A stretch of DNA of 64,000 nucleotides from DSUN01 sp035527715. Lineage in GTDB: Bacteria > Planctomycetota > PUPC01 > DSUN01. Within the stretch, counting starts at the first letter, position 1. The number at the start of each line of letters is the position of its first letter. Below, piece after piece: positions 55,132 to 63,999 of this stretch. The stretch covers positions 1-64,000 of the forward strand of contig DATKZY010000199.1 in assembly GCA_035527715.1 (NCBI GenBank), written 5' to 3'. Both the position numbers and the translations under genes were made by a program. The notes beneath the pieces were generated by a model. It made no database searches, was not told the DNA's origin, and was given only the letters and a program-made list of their open reading frames with translations.

Positions 55132-56733
55132 TCATTGGCAAGGCACCCGACGGAACGTGCCGAGGCAGAGGCTGTTGCCGCGCGGGTCGGGGTTGGGCTG
55201 GAATTCGATCTTGCGCAGGCTCTTGCCCGGGTCGTAGGGCTTGCCGTCCCGCGTCAACCGGTCGAACGGGATCGCCAACTCCTGCCATTCGGTGCCGACG
55301 TCGAAGACGCCCGTGTACCGTTCGTCGTCGGCGTGGTAGGCCTTCACCTCGAGGCGGCACGGCTTCTCGCTGCGGATTCCGAGGGCGAAGCCCGACTGCC
55401 CCGCGCACCCCAGCCCGCCGAAGTAGATGCCCACGCCAACCCACGCGATGCCGCCGCGGTGCTTGTAGGTGATCTTCCGCGCCTTGCGGCCAGCGTCCTC
55501 GACCGACTCGCTGGCGAATTCCGAGCCCTCATTGGTGTAGTGGTAAGACTCTCCTCGTGCGGCGAAGTCGTGGGCCACGCCCTCACGCGGCCCTGCCGGC
55601 GCACGCTCCTTCGATTCGCGAGCGGCCCTCTCGGCCTCGGCGGCCGCGGCCAGCCACGGCTTCGGCAGGGCAGGGTCGCCGCCTTCCGCGTAGCGCTCCA
55701 GCACGGCCATCTGGGGCCTGTCGCGCCCGTCGCGGGGCTCGACGGACTGTGCGTACTTGCCCCACCACGGCCCGGCTGCCCAGTAGGTGCCGCCGATGCC
55801 GTTCTCCTTCATCGCCGCGAGGAAGTTGTCGAGGACCACGAGCCAGCGGGGGTCGTTGTCGGGCACGCCGAACTCGCCGATGAAGCCGCGGGCGTTGCGC
55901 TCCTTGAGCCAGTCGGCGAAGGGCTTGAGGCGTTCGGCGCCGAGCGTGGGGGTCGCGCCGCTCGCGTCGTAGCTCTCCTTGTAGGTTCCCGAGCTGTCGC
56001 GGTCGAGATACTGGTGCGCCTCGTAGACGAGGTTGCCCTCGGGGTCGTTGACAGCCAGGTTCCTGTTGATCGCCTGCCACGAGTGGGCGCCGCCCCAGCC
56101 GTCGCCGCAGACGAAGATCGTGTGCGTCCTGTCCACCGAGCGAATCGCATCCACCGCCGCCTGCGCCGCCGCGGGCCAGAGTCCCTCGGTGTCGTGCGGC
56201 TCGTTCATCAGGCCGTAGGCGAAGATCGCGGACTCGTCCTTGTAGTGAGTGGCGAGTTTCCTCCAGAGGTCGGCGAATGCCTCGTTCGGCAGGTCCTTCG
56301 TGCCGATGAGTTTCCCGCCGCAGCGGGCGTAGTTGTGCACGTCGAGGAGGAGCCTGATGCCGTGCTTGCGTGCGTGCCCGACCACGCGGTCGAGCCGCGC
56401 CATCTCGGACTCGTCGAGCGGCGCCATCGCCTCGCGCTGAACCCGCTCCCACTTGAAGGGCAGGCGCACCACGAGGAGCCCCTTGCTCTTGCAGTAGGCG
56501 AAGTGCTTCTCGCCGGGGTAGGTGTAGTCGCGGTCGAACACCCCGGGCACCTTGCCGAACTCGCCGCAGGCGAGGCTGACACCGATCATTGCTGCCTCCT
56601 GGGGCACACGGCTCAATGCCGCCTTCGGCACCGGGGCCGATGGGGCGGCTGGCTCCTTCGACGTGCATCCGGCTGCGAGCAGTCCAAGAGTGATCGCGAG
56701 CCGCGCATGCAGGCATCGGATTTGTGAGGCCAT
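55132..56733 (-). CDS. GH5 lipoprotein cellulase-like
   Basis: A 533-residue lipoprotein. LGLLAAGC gives lipid-anchored Cys23. A GH5 TIM barrel (about 45-350) has the acid/base Glu178 in GLMNEPHD and the nucleophile Glu287 in FIGEFGVPD, with RLPFKWERVQ, LLLDVHNYAR and YEAHQYLD along the barrel. A C-terminal beta domain (about 390-533) may bind carbohydrate. It would cut beta-linked glucans or mannans at the cell surface. The ATG at 56733 is followed by the signal peptide; the longer frame starts in the spacer. Confidence 0.85.
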   Translation of the reverse strand: MASQIRCLHARLAITLGLLAAGCTSKEPAAPSAPVPKAALSRVPQEAAMIGVSLACGEFGKVPGVFDRDYTYPGEKHFAYCKSKGLLVVRLPFKWERVQREAMAPLDESEMARLDRVVGHARKHGIRLLLDVHNYARCGGKLIGTKDLPNEAFADLWRKLATHYKDESAIFAYGLMNEPHDTEGLWPAAAQAAVDAIRSVDRTHTIFVCGDGWGGAHSWQAINRNLAVNDPEGNLVYEAHQYLDRDSSGTYKESYDASGATPTLGAERLKPFADWLKERNARGFIGEFGVPDNDPRWLVVLDNFLAAMKENGIGGTYWAAGPWWGKYAQSVEPRDGRDRPQMAVLERYAEGGDPALPKPWLAAAAEAERAARESKERAPAGPREGVAHDFAARGESYHYTNEGSEFASESVEDAGRKARKITYKHRGGIAWVGVGIYFGGLGCAGQSGFALGIRSEKPCRLEVKAYHADDERYTGVFDVGTEWQELAIPFDRLTRDGKPYDPGKSLRKIEFQPNPDPRGNSLCLGTFRRVPCQ

Positions 56734-56830
56734 AGGTCCCCTTCTTCTCTCCTCGCCTGCTTCGATCATAGCGGCTCGGGCCGAGGCCCGCAACCGGGCC
56801 GAGCCCCTCGCCGCTCAGCGGCACTGCGTC

Positions 56831-56859
56831 TTGACAAACGCCCCGCCATGGGCTACAAG
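56831..56859 (+). promoter_or_regulatory. Promoter for GH4 gene
   Basis: TTGACA (56831-56836), 17-nt spacer, TACAAG (56854-56859). It overlaps the upstream ATG at 56848, so supports the TTG start at 56914. Confidence 0.55.
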
Positions 56860-56913
56860 GACACGGGGTGTACGACCGGCCCTGCCGTCGAACCGCAGGA
56901 AGGAGACGCTCGC

Positions 56914-58395
56914 TTGGCTATCAAGGTGGCGTTCATCGGGGCGGGGAGCATCGGGTTCACGCGGGGGCTGTTCCGCGACATCCTGGCCGTGCCCGAGCTT
57001 CAGGACACGCGGTTCGCCTTCCACGACATCAATCGGCGGAACCTCGACATGGTGGTCGCGCTGTGCGAGAAGGAGCTGGAGCACAGCAAGCTCCCCGCGA
57101 CGATCGTGGCGACGCTCGACCGCCGCCGGGCCGTGGCCGATGCCGATTACGTGATCAACGTCGTCCGCGTCGGCGGACTCGACGCCTTCAAGCTCGACAT
57201 TGACATCCCGCTGAAGTACGGCGTGGACCAGTGCGTGGGCGACACGCTGGCGCCGGGCGGCATCATGTATGGGCAGCGAAACATCCCCTGCATCCTGGGC
57301 TTCTGCAAGGACATCCGCGAGGTCGCCAAGCCAGCCTGCCTCTTCCTCAACTACGCCAACCCCAACGCGATGAACACGTGGGCCGCCATCGAGTACGGCA
57401 AGGTCAACACGGTCGGCCTCTGCCACGGCGTCATCGGCGGACACCACCAGATCGCCCAAGTGCTCGGCGCCAAGAGCGCGAAGGAAGTGGACATCATTTG
57501 CGCTGGCATCAACCACCAGACGTGGTACATCCAGATCATCTACAAGGGCAGCAAGATCACCGGCGAGGAGCTGCTCAAGGCATTCGAGAAGCACCCCGTC
57601 TACTCGAGGACCGAGAAGGTGCGGATTGACGTGCTCCGCCGCTTCGGCTACTACTCCACCGAATCCAACGGCCACCTCTCCGAATACGTCCCGTGGTATC
57701 GCAAGCGCCCCGCGGAGATCAAGAAGTGGATTGACCTGTCGAGCTGGATCAACGGCGAGACGGGCGGCTACCTGCGCGTGTGCACCGAGGGGCGCAACTG
57801 GTTCAAGACCGACTTCCCCAACTGGCTGAAGGCCGAGCCGAAGGCCATCTCGCCCGAGACGCGCGGCCACGAGCACGGCTCCTACATCATCGAGGGGCTG
57901 GAGACGGGGCGGCTCTATCGCGGCCACTTCAACGTGCGGAACAGCGGCACCATCTCGAACCTGCCCGACGACTGCATCGTCGAGGTGCCGGGCTACGTGG
58001 ACCGCAACGGCATGAGCATCCCGCGCGTGGGCGACCTGCCGCTCGCCTGCGCGGCCACGCTGATGGCCAGCATCAACGTGCAACGGATGGCCGTCAAGGC
58101 CGCCGTCGAGGGCGACGTCACGCTGCTCAAGCAGGCGATGCTCCACGACCCGCTCGCGGCCGCGTGCCTCAACCCGCCCGAAGTCTGGCAGATGACCGAC
58201 GAGATGCTGGTCGCCCAGTCCCAGTGGCTGCCGCAGTACAGGCGCGAGGTCCCGAAGGCCCGGAGACGCCTCGCCGCCGCGAAGCGTAAGGGCGAGTACT
58301 GCGGCACCCGCACGTGGAAGGGCGCCGCGCGCCTCCACACCAAGACCGTGGCCGAGATGCGCGCGGAAAGGAGAACGAAAGCCGCGAAGAAGTAG
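56914..58395 (+). CDS. GH4 family glycosidase, alpha-galactosidase-like
   Basis: A 493-residue NAD- and divalent-metal-dependent glycosidase. The Rossmann motif is GAGSIG at 9-14. Cys170-His171 (GLCHGVIGG) and Asn200-His201 (GINHQTW) occupy the metal/substrate sites. NYANPNAMNTW fits GH4. The start is TTG, preceded by AAGGAG; the longer ATG frame overlaps the promoter. GH4 enzymes work on unphosphorylated or 6-phosphate sugars; CHGVIGG resembles alpha-galactosidase/glucuronidase members. It is divergent from the GH5 gene and precedes two exported sugar proteins. Confidence 0.85.
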   Translation: MAIKVAFIGAGSIGFTRGLFRDILAVPELQDTRFAFHDINRRNLDMVVALCEKELEHSKLPATIVATLDRRRAVADADYVINVVRVGGLDAFKLDIDIPLKYGVDQCVGDTLAPGGIMYGQRNIPCILGFCKDIREVAKPACLFLNYANPNAMNTWAAIEYGKVNTVGLCHGVIGGHHQIAQVLGAKSAKEVDIICAGINHQTWYIQIIYKGSKITGEELLKAFEKHPVYSRTEKVRIDVLRRFGYYSTESNGHLSEYVPWYRKRPAEIKKWIDLSSWINGETGGYLRVCTEGRNWFKTDFPNWLKAEPKAISPETRGHEHGSYIIEGLETGRLYRGHFNVRNSGTISNLPDDCIVEVPGYVDRNGMSIPRVGDLPLACAATLMASINVQRMAVKAAVEGDVTLLKQAMLHDPLAAACLNPPEVWQMTDEMLVAQSQWLPQYRREVPKARRRLAAAKRKGEYCGTRTWKGAARLHTKTVAEMRAERRTKAAKK

Positions 58396-58422
58396 GAGGC
58401 GAGGATCGGTTGTCGGGTACAA

Positions 58423-58455
58423 TCGTCCTCGTCCTCGTCGTCGTCCTCGTCCTCG
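58423..58455. repeat. TCGTCC microsatellite
   Basis: About five TCGTCC/TCGTCG units in tandem in the 94-nt spacer between the GH4 gene and the next gene. No mirrored copy is seen. Confidence 0.75.
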
Positions 58456-58489
58456 ATTCTTCTCCTCCTGAGGAAGGGGATCACGAGCC

Positions 58490-60694
58490 ATGAGCGCAAG
58501 CCGCTTGGGTGTCACCTTCTGCCTTCTTGCCCTGGGATCCTCTTGCCTCGCCGCCGAGATGAAGGTTGAGCATCGCCTCGCGCCGCGGACGGAAACGTTG
58601 CTGCCAACGCCCTCCTTCACCTACCGGGCCGTGGTGATGCCCGATGGGGCGCTGCGCTACGGGGACGGCGTCCGCCTCTCCGTAGCGTTCAGCGGCGACG
58701 TCTCGCCCCCGCGCGGCGCAGCCCCCACCCAGAAGCTTCTTGGCAATGCCCTGCCCATCATCGTGACGACGACGGACGGCGACAGGCTGAGCCTGGAGCT
58801 CACCGCCTTCGGTGCCGCCTCGCCTGCAATGGACTGCCTCCGGGCGGTCGTGCGCAACAAGACGGCGGGGGCGCTGAGCCCCGTCGTTCGGGTCACTGCT
58901 CACGGCGCGCACGGTCTGCTCGCAACGCCCCGCGCCGGCTTCCAGCGCGATGGCCTGGTCCTCGCCCTCTGTGAGACGCGTGAGGGCAAGGCGGAGCTGC
59001 CGGCAGCCCCGAAGCCAATGCACTACGTCTTCCAGCAGCGAGGCGGCAAGCCGCTCGCCAACTGGGGGAAGCCGAAGGTCGCGTGCGACCCGGGGTTCCG
59101 CCACATCGTCGCCGGGTTCGAGGAGCCGGCTACCTTCCGGCTGAAGGCGGAGCCGGGCAAGCGCTACATCGTCGCCTTCGGCCTCTGCGAAAGCCACTGG
59201 AAGGACGCGGGCAATCGCATCTGCGACCTGCTCATCGAAGGCCAGAAGGTCGCCACCGTGGACCCCGTGAAGGACCACGGAACCGACGTCCCCTTCGTCC
59301 TCGCCTTTCCCGCGACCGACCGGAACAAGGACGGCTGGATCGAGGCGACCTCGGTGGCCAGCCGCGGCTCGCCCGACCAGAACTCGATCATCAACGTCCT
59401 CTGGCTGTTCGAGGAGGCAGTCGGCAAGGGTCTTCAGGCGGCCGACATCCTCGGCGGCGGGGCAAACGACAAGGCGGCCTGCTACGTGGATTGCGGCGGG
59501 GGCGGCACCACGGCCGCCCCGAGGGTGAGCACGCTCGACTTCCACTTCGAGCTCCAGCCAAACGCCTCGGCCACGCTCTGGCTCAAGAAGCCGCATCAGC
59601 CCGTCAAGACGGCCGACGCGTCCAAGCTCGCAGAGAGTGACGGGGCCAAGCTCCTCGCTGCGGCGGAGCAGGCCTGGGCGGAAGCGAGAGGCAAGGCCAA
59701 TTGGATCACGCTCGGCGACCCAGCACCCAGCGAGAGCGACCTTCTGTTCCTCGCCTATGTCAGCCTGCGTTGCCTCGTCTCGCGCGAAGGCGCCGGAGCA
59801 ATCGTCCGGCCCGATCCCTTCTCGACCGCCTTCTCGCCGCGGGTTTGCGCCCGGGCCGCCACAGCGCTCGACAGCCTCGGCGCACACGCCGACGCCGCTG
59901 CCATCCTCGCAGGCCTCATCGCCCGACAGGGCGACGACCGCCTCTGGGAGGAAGGGGGCGGCCCCTGGCGCCCAACGGGCCTCGTCCTCCAGGCATTCGC
60001 CCGCCACTTCGACCTTACGGGCGACAAGGCCTGGCTGGAGGCCAGCTACCCCGCCCTCCTCCACGCCGCCGAGGCCATCCTCGACGCGCGGGAACTCACC
60101 AAATGGGTCGCCCACGACCCCGACGCGACGAGCCACGGGCTGATGCCCTCCGCCGCCTATGGCGCCGTGCCGCCGGGGGACTGTGTGATCGATACGCTCA
60201 TGGCAGCCGTGGGCGTCCGAGCCGTCGCACAGCTCGCGCGCGAGAGAGGGAAGCCCAACGACTGTGTTTGGCTCAAGGACAACCTCCGCGATATGGATGC
60301 CTGCATCGTACGCGCCTCCAAACAGCACGCGGGGCCAGTGCGGGCCGAAGCCAAGGGGGTCCTTCCTTTGGCATTGGAAGCCGCGGTCCACATCACGAAC
60401 GTGCGCTACTCGCTCGTCGTCGATCTGGACGATGAGCTTCATCTGCTGTCCAAAGTGCCAAAGGCCTGGCTCACGCAGGAGCTGTCGGTGACGAATCTCC
60501 CCACGGCGTTTGGTCCGCTGAGCTACAAGGCCACCCTCAGCCCCGACGGCCGCAAGCTCATCGTCGAGCCCCAGCTCCAGGCCCGCCGCCAGCCCAAGTC
60601 GCTCGTCATTCACCCGCCGCTCCCGGCCGGCGAGGCGAAGCCCCTGATCGTCACCGACTTCCGCGGAGGCAAACTCGAGCTCGACCTGAAGTGA
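58490..60694 (+). CDS. Exported protein, six-hairpin glycosidase-like
   Basis: A 734-residue exported protein. The signal peptide is MSASRLGVTFCLLALGSSCL, cleaved before AEMK. An all-beta first part with conserved aromatics is followed by a helical region (about 400-640) shaped like an (alpha/alpha)6 barrel: EGGGPWRPTGLVLQAF and ARHFDLTGDKAWLEAS. It ends in a small beta domain. This resembles six-hairpin glycosidases, but no acid pair can be named. Context between GH4 and the isomerase suggests a carbohydrate enzyme. Confidence 0.6.
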   Translation: MSASRLGVTFCLLALGSSCLAAEMKVEHRLAPRTETLLPTPSFTYRAVVMPDGALRYGDGVRLSVAFSGDVSPPRGAAPTQKLLGNALPIIVTTTDGDRLSLELTAFGAASPAMDCLRAVVRNKTAGALSPVVRVTAHGAHGLLATPRAGFQRDGLVLALCETREGKAELPAAPKPMHYVFQQRGGKPLANWGKPKVACDPGFRHIVAGFEEPATFRLKAEPGKRYIVAFGLCESHWKDAGNRICDLLIEGQKVATVDPVKDHGTDVPFVLAFPATDRNKDGWIEATSVASRGSPDQNSIINVLWLFEEAVGKGLQAADILGGGANDKAACYVDCGGGGTTAAPRVSTLDFHFELQPNASATLWLKKPHQPVKTADASKLAESDGAKLLAAAEQAWAEARGKANWITLGDPAPSESDLLFLAYVSLRCLVSREGAGAIVRPDPFSTAFSPRVCARAATALDSLGAHADAAAILAGLIARQGDDRLWEEGGGPWRPTGLVLQAFARHFDLTGDKAWLEASYPALLHAAEAILDARELTKWVAHDPDATSHGLMPSAAYGAVPPGDCVIDTLMAAVGVRAVAQLARERGKPNDCVWLKDNLRDMDACIVRASKQHAGPVRAEAKGVLPLALEAAVHITNVRYSLVVDLDDELHLLSKVPKAWLTQELSVTNLPTAFGPLSYKATLSPDGRKLIVEPQLQARRQPKSLVIHPPLPAGEAKPLIVTDFRGGKLELDLK

Positions 60695-60752
60695 GCGAGG
60701 ACGCCGACGATTCCTCGTGCCCGAACACCCTTTCTTCTCAGGAGGTGCCGCC

Positions 60753-62213
60753 ATGCAGGACGTGCGACCGCAACCCGTGAAGCGCTGCCCCTTGCACGTC
60801 GGGCGCAGGAAGTTCCTGTGCTCGCTCGGAGCATCGGCCATGGCCTTCAAGGTGGGCGTGCTGGACTTCGCATCCGAGCTCCTCGGCGGCGAAGCGCCTG
60901 CTCCACCCAGACCTACCAAGCCCATCGTCCACGCGCTCTTCTTCCGCCCGAAGACCGACAAGTACTGGATGGGCTGGCCCGGCGCCGCCTACCCCATCAA
61001 GACGAGCCAGGAGCTCTACACGAAGACCCTGCGCGAGGCCGCGGACAAGCTCGGCGTGGACCTCAAAGTCCACGATGAGCCGTTCGTCAACAAGGCCGCC
61101 GCCGAGACGTTCCTCGGCCAGATCAAGGACGCTCCGCCCGACGGGCTGATCCTGACGTGCATGAGCCTCAACTCCGGCTGGCAGGGGATCAACTTCCTCG
61201 CCGCGAACAAGGGGGACGTGCCCACCATCGTCTTCAGCCCTGTGGGCTCCTCGTTCACTGGGCACCTCGGCGGCACCCGCAACCTGCCCAAGGTCTTCTG
61301 CGCCGCCACGCAGGACGTGAGCTGGCTCTCCTTTGGCGTGCGCATGCTCAAGACCGTGTGGGACATGAAGACGAGCCGCATCTGCGTGTGCGCCGGCGGG
61401 CAGACGGTGGAGCGCAAGCTCGAGCCCCTCGGCCTCACCCTGCAGTACATCCCCAACGCCCGCTTCCCCGAAGAGTTCAAGAAGATGGAGGCGAGCGACG
61501 AAGTGAAGGCCGTGGCCGACTTCTTCACGAAAGAGGCCAAGAACATCGTCGAGCCGAAGAAGCAGGACATCCTCAACGCGGCCAAGTACTACTTCGTCGC
61601 CCGCAAGCTGATGACCGAGGCGAAGTGCCACGGCTACTCGATGGACTGTTTGGGGCTTGTCGGCGGCCGCGTCATCCCCGGCCCGCCCTGCATGGCCATG
61701 CTGCGGCTCAACGACGAGGGCTCGGTCGGCGGCTGCGAGGCCGACTGGAATGCCGCCATCTCCCTCCGCCTCGCCGCGCTTCTCTTCGGGCGGCCCGGCT
61801 TCATGCAGGACCCCTGCCCAAACACCATCAACAACACGCTCATCGGCGCCCACTGCTCCTGCCCGACCAAGCTCGACGGCTGCGACAAGCCCGGACACGA
61901 GCCGGTGATCCTCCGCAGCCATTCGGAGAGCGACATCGGCGTCTCGCCCCAGGTCCTCTGGCGCATCGGCGAGAAGGCCACCGTCATGAAGTTCCAGGGG
62001 CCGGGCGGCATCATCCTCGGCACGGGCAAGGTCGTGTCGAACGTTGACACGCCGCCCTCGGGCGGCTGCCGCACCTCGGTCGAGCTCGAGCTCGACGGCG
62101 TGGCCGACAGCCGCGACAGCAAGGGCTTCCACCAGCTCTTCATCTACGGCGACCTCGAGCGGCCCTTCAAGGCCTACTGCCAGCTCGCAGGCATCAACGT
62201 CGCCCACATCTGA
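60753..62213 (+). CDS. Twin-arginine exported L-fucose isomerase-like protein
   Basis: A 486-residue protein. The N-terminus contains RRKFLCSLGASAMAF (from 18), a twin-arginine signal. The rest resembles the FucI-like superfamily: FDGLIL-like segments (PDGLILTCMSLNSGW), GHLGGTRNLP, YSMDCLGLV and GPPCMAMLRLNDEGSVGGCEAD. The latter contains the Glu/Asp pattern expected for metal-assisted ketol isomerisation. AGGAGGTG lies upstream of the ATG. An exported isomerase is unusual and suggests a periplasmic pathway or a non-enzymatic role. It is the last gene of the three-gene sugar set. Confidence 0.7.
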   Translation: MQDVRPQPVKRCPLHVGRRKFLCSLGASAMAFKVGVLDFASELLGGEAPAPPRPTKPIVHALFFRPKTDKYWMGWPGAAYPIKTSQELYTKTLREAADKLGVDLKVHDEPFVNKAAAETFLGQIKDAPPDGLILTCMSLNSGWQGINFLAANKGDVPTIVFSPVGSSFTGHLGGTRNLPKVFCAATQDVSWLSFGVRMLKTVWDMKTSRICVCAGGQTVERKLEPLGLTLQYIPNARFPEEFKKMEASDEVKAVADFFTKEAKNIVEPKKQDILNAAKYYFVARKLMTEAKCHGYSMDCLGLVGGRVIPGPPCMAMLRLNDEGSVGGCEADWNAAISLRLAALLFGRPGFMQDPCPNTINNTLIGAHCSCPTKLDGCDKPGHEPVILRSHSESDIGVSPQVLWRIGEKATVMKFQGPGGIILGTGKVVSNVDTPPSGGCRTSVELELDGVADSRDSKGFHQLFIYGDLERPFKAYCQLAGINVAHI

Positions 62214-62219
62214 CGACGG

Positions 62220-62247
62220 TGTTCGGTTGTCGGTGTTCGGTGTTCGG
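62220..62247. repeat. TGTTCGG tandem repeat
   Basis: TGTTCGG, TTGTCGG, TGTTCGG, TGTTCGG in tandem, starting 7 nt after the isomerase-like gene. A loosely complementary CGAACAC occurs at about 62350. Confidence 0.65.
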
Positions 62248-62311
62248 ACATCAAGAGGAGCCGAAGGGCCCACGGGGCGCGTTGGCTTTACGGCCCGTGC
62301 GCCAGTGGCAT

Positions 62312-62340
62312 TTGACTTGCCGCTCACGCGCAGTCATGAT
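62312..62340 (+). promoter_or_regulatory. Promoter for HicB-like gene
   Basis: TTGACT (62312-62317), 17-nt spacer, CATGAT (62335-62340). It is about 44 nt before the ATG at 62384. Confidence 0.45.
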
Positions 62341-62383
62341 CGGACCATCGAACACTGGCGCACCCGTCCGGAGAGTTTGCACT

Positions 62384-62640
62384 ATGGCAGAAGTGCTAAT
62401 CGCCGTGAAGATCGAGCCACTGGGCGAGGGGGGTATCTGGCGACGAGCGACGAGCTTCAGGGCCTCGTGGTGCAGGGGCGCACACTAGCCGAGACGATGG
62501 AGATCGCCCAGGACGTTGCCCGCAAGCTCATCGAGTCCTGCATCGAGCACGGCGACCCGCTCCCGCCCTCCGTCACTGCCGCGCTCCACGACCGCCGCCT
62601 GCGCCGCAACCTGCCGAAGGAGGGAATAACTGATATTTGA
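62384..62640 (+). pseudogene. Frameshifted HicB-like antitoxin
   Basis: The first part (MAEVLIAVKIEPLGEGG) and the second (YLATSDELQGLVVQGRTLAE then TMEIAQDVARKLIESCIEHG) together form a normal HicB/DUF1902-like antitoxin of about 85 residues, but they are in different frames. The break is a run of six G at 62428-62433: seven would restore one frame. GGAG precedes the ATG. HicA is not seen on either side. The gene could be a pseudogene, a sequencing or assembly error, or use frameshifting at the G-run. Confidence 0.65.
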
Positions 62641-62646
62641 AGATTT

Positions 62647-62762
62647 GACACCCCCTTCCATTTCGTTCCTGTGGCTTATCTCCTGTGTTGATAAGGACTT
62701 AACTCCTCATGGACAACGGGACGTAGCGTTGTCGTGTTAGGTCGGACACGCTCCCTTCCGAG
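62647..62762 (+). repeat. Dispersed repeat, copy 2
   Basis: This matches 61-157 (CTTATCTCCTGTG, ATAAGGA, GTAGCGTTGT in order). It starts 6 nt after the stop codon of the HicB-like gene, where hicA would be expected in a complete module, and ends 8 nt before the methyltransferase stop. Confidence 0.55.
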
Positions 62763-62770
62763 TCCTGGTT

Positions 62771-63529
62771 TCAGGGCTTTCGAAAGAGGTACATAGCCCA
62801 GCCCAGGCAGTTGCGGCCCCAGCGGAGATGGGCGTCGCGACTCCTGTGGGTGCTGCGGAGCAGGGCCTCCACGTCGGGATCGTCTGGATGGTCGCCTGCA
62901 TATCGCTCCGCAGCCTGCCATTGGAGCCCCTGGTAACGGTCCCAATCGTCCGGGTTGGCCACCAGCGTATAGAGGAGAGCGAGGCCTACATCCTCGCCAA
63001 TGGTCACGTTCCCGGCATGGGAACCGCACAGGTTGGGATCACAACCCGTGAGCCTGAGGTATCCCGGGTCCGGGTCGGTCATCCAGAAGGGCTCGCCTAC
63101 GAGCACCAGGCCGCCGGGCCGGGTCATCTTCATCAGGGCCTCCAGCGTGCCCCTGTGATTCTGGTACACCCAGGAGGCACCGATGCAGGAAGCCAGGTCC
63201 AGACTCTCTGGCGCATTCGGCTCGTACTTGCCGCCGTCCGTGTGGAGCAACTCGATGCGGTCGGCCAGGCCCCGGGTCTCCACGTTCTTGCGGGCCGCCT
63301 TGATGGTGTAGGGTGAAAGGTCGATGCCCGTAGCCTTCACGTTGTACGCCTCGGCTACGAGGCAGAGGAACTCTGCTTTGCCGCAGGCCACATCCAAGAC
63401 ACGACCGCCCTCCGGCAGCCGCAGGAGACCCACGAACTCCCGTGTCTTCTCCAGGCTCACGGGGTTCATGACCGTGTGGTCAGTGTGGGTGATGCCGTAG
63501 TACTTCCACATGTCCATGCCCAGGTCCAT
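62771..63529 (-). CDS. SAM-dependent methyltransferase
   Basis: A 252-residue class I methyltransferase. Motif I is VLDVACGKAEF at 44-54, followed by ATGIDLSPYTI and the later GGLVLVGEPFW. The target is unknown. ATG at 63529 (MDLGMDMWKYYG) is chosen; the frame is open 19 codons further upstream with MDEGRTDG and no ribosome binding site. It is convergent with the HicB-like gene. The 224 nt upstream show no clear promoter. Confidence 0.85.
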   Translation of the reverse strand: MDLGMDMWKYYGITHTDHTVMNPVSLEKTREFVGLLRLPEGGRVLDVACGKAEFLCLVAEAYNVKATGIDLSPYTIKAARKNVETRGLADRIELLHTDGGKYEPNAPESLDLASCIGASWVYQNHRGTLEALMKMTRPGGLVLVGEPFWMTDPDPGYLRLTGCDPNLCGSHAGNVTIGEDVGLALLYTLVANPDDWDRYQGLQWQAAERYAGDHPDDPDVEALLRSTHRSRDAHLRWGRNCLGWAMYLFRKP

Positions 63530-63753
63530 GGTCGGGCCCTTTCCATCAGTTCCGATTGGTATACCGTCGGTCCTTCCTTCATCCACTGTTGGCGACTTGC
63601 CCCCTGCCGACGCTGATACTAACGCTTACAGCCAGGCCACGCAACACGATGCCCGACATGCGCTCTCGGTTCGACCCGGTCGTCCAGCTTGGAGAGGGGT
63701 GTCAGATCTCCAATCCTTGAATTATCCCTGACATGACGACGCTGGCAGGGTGG

Positions 63754-63999
63754 TCACCAGAAGGGGATCGGGGGCTGGCGAACAGGCGGGGGCTTGCGGG
63801 GGCGGCCGACGGGGCGGGGGCGAAGGGGACGGCGAAGCCAGCGCTCCCAGTCACGCAGGCGGTCCTCAGGGGCCACGGGCCACCCGCGGCGGGTGTGGCG
63901 GAGGAATCGGAGTTCGGTGCGTGGCTCAATGCCGTCGCGGAGCCATTCCTTCCAGCGCTTGCCTATCCACCATTTCAGTGGCTTGAGGTCGAGGAGGCC
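63754..63999 (-). CDS. Truncated CDS at window end
   Basis: The last 82 codons of a gene whose start is beyond the window. It reads ...LKWWIGKRWKEWLRDGIEPR, then TELRFLRHTRRGWPVAPEDR, then LRDWERWLRRPLRPRPVGRP and ends with PIPFW. Basic and tryptophan-rich, it could be a nucleic-acid-binding protein or transposase tail. I do not recognise it. Confidence 0.4.
   Translation of the reverse strand, partial: GLLDLKPLKWWIGKRWKEWLRDGIEPRTELRFLRHTRRGWPVAPEDRLRDWERWLRRPLRPRPVGRPRKPPPVRQPPIPFW

Noticed and set aside
56848..56913. Upstream ATG for the GH4 gene
   Set aside because: It overlaps the -10 of the predicted promoter, and the family Rossmann start lies directly after the TTG, which has AAGGAG upstream.
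63702..63929. 75-codon minus-strand frame at the right end
   Set aside because: It is out of frame with the better protein-like truncated CDS and is Ser/Pro/Ala-rich.
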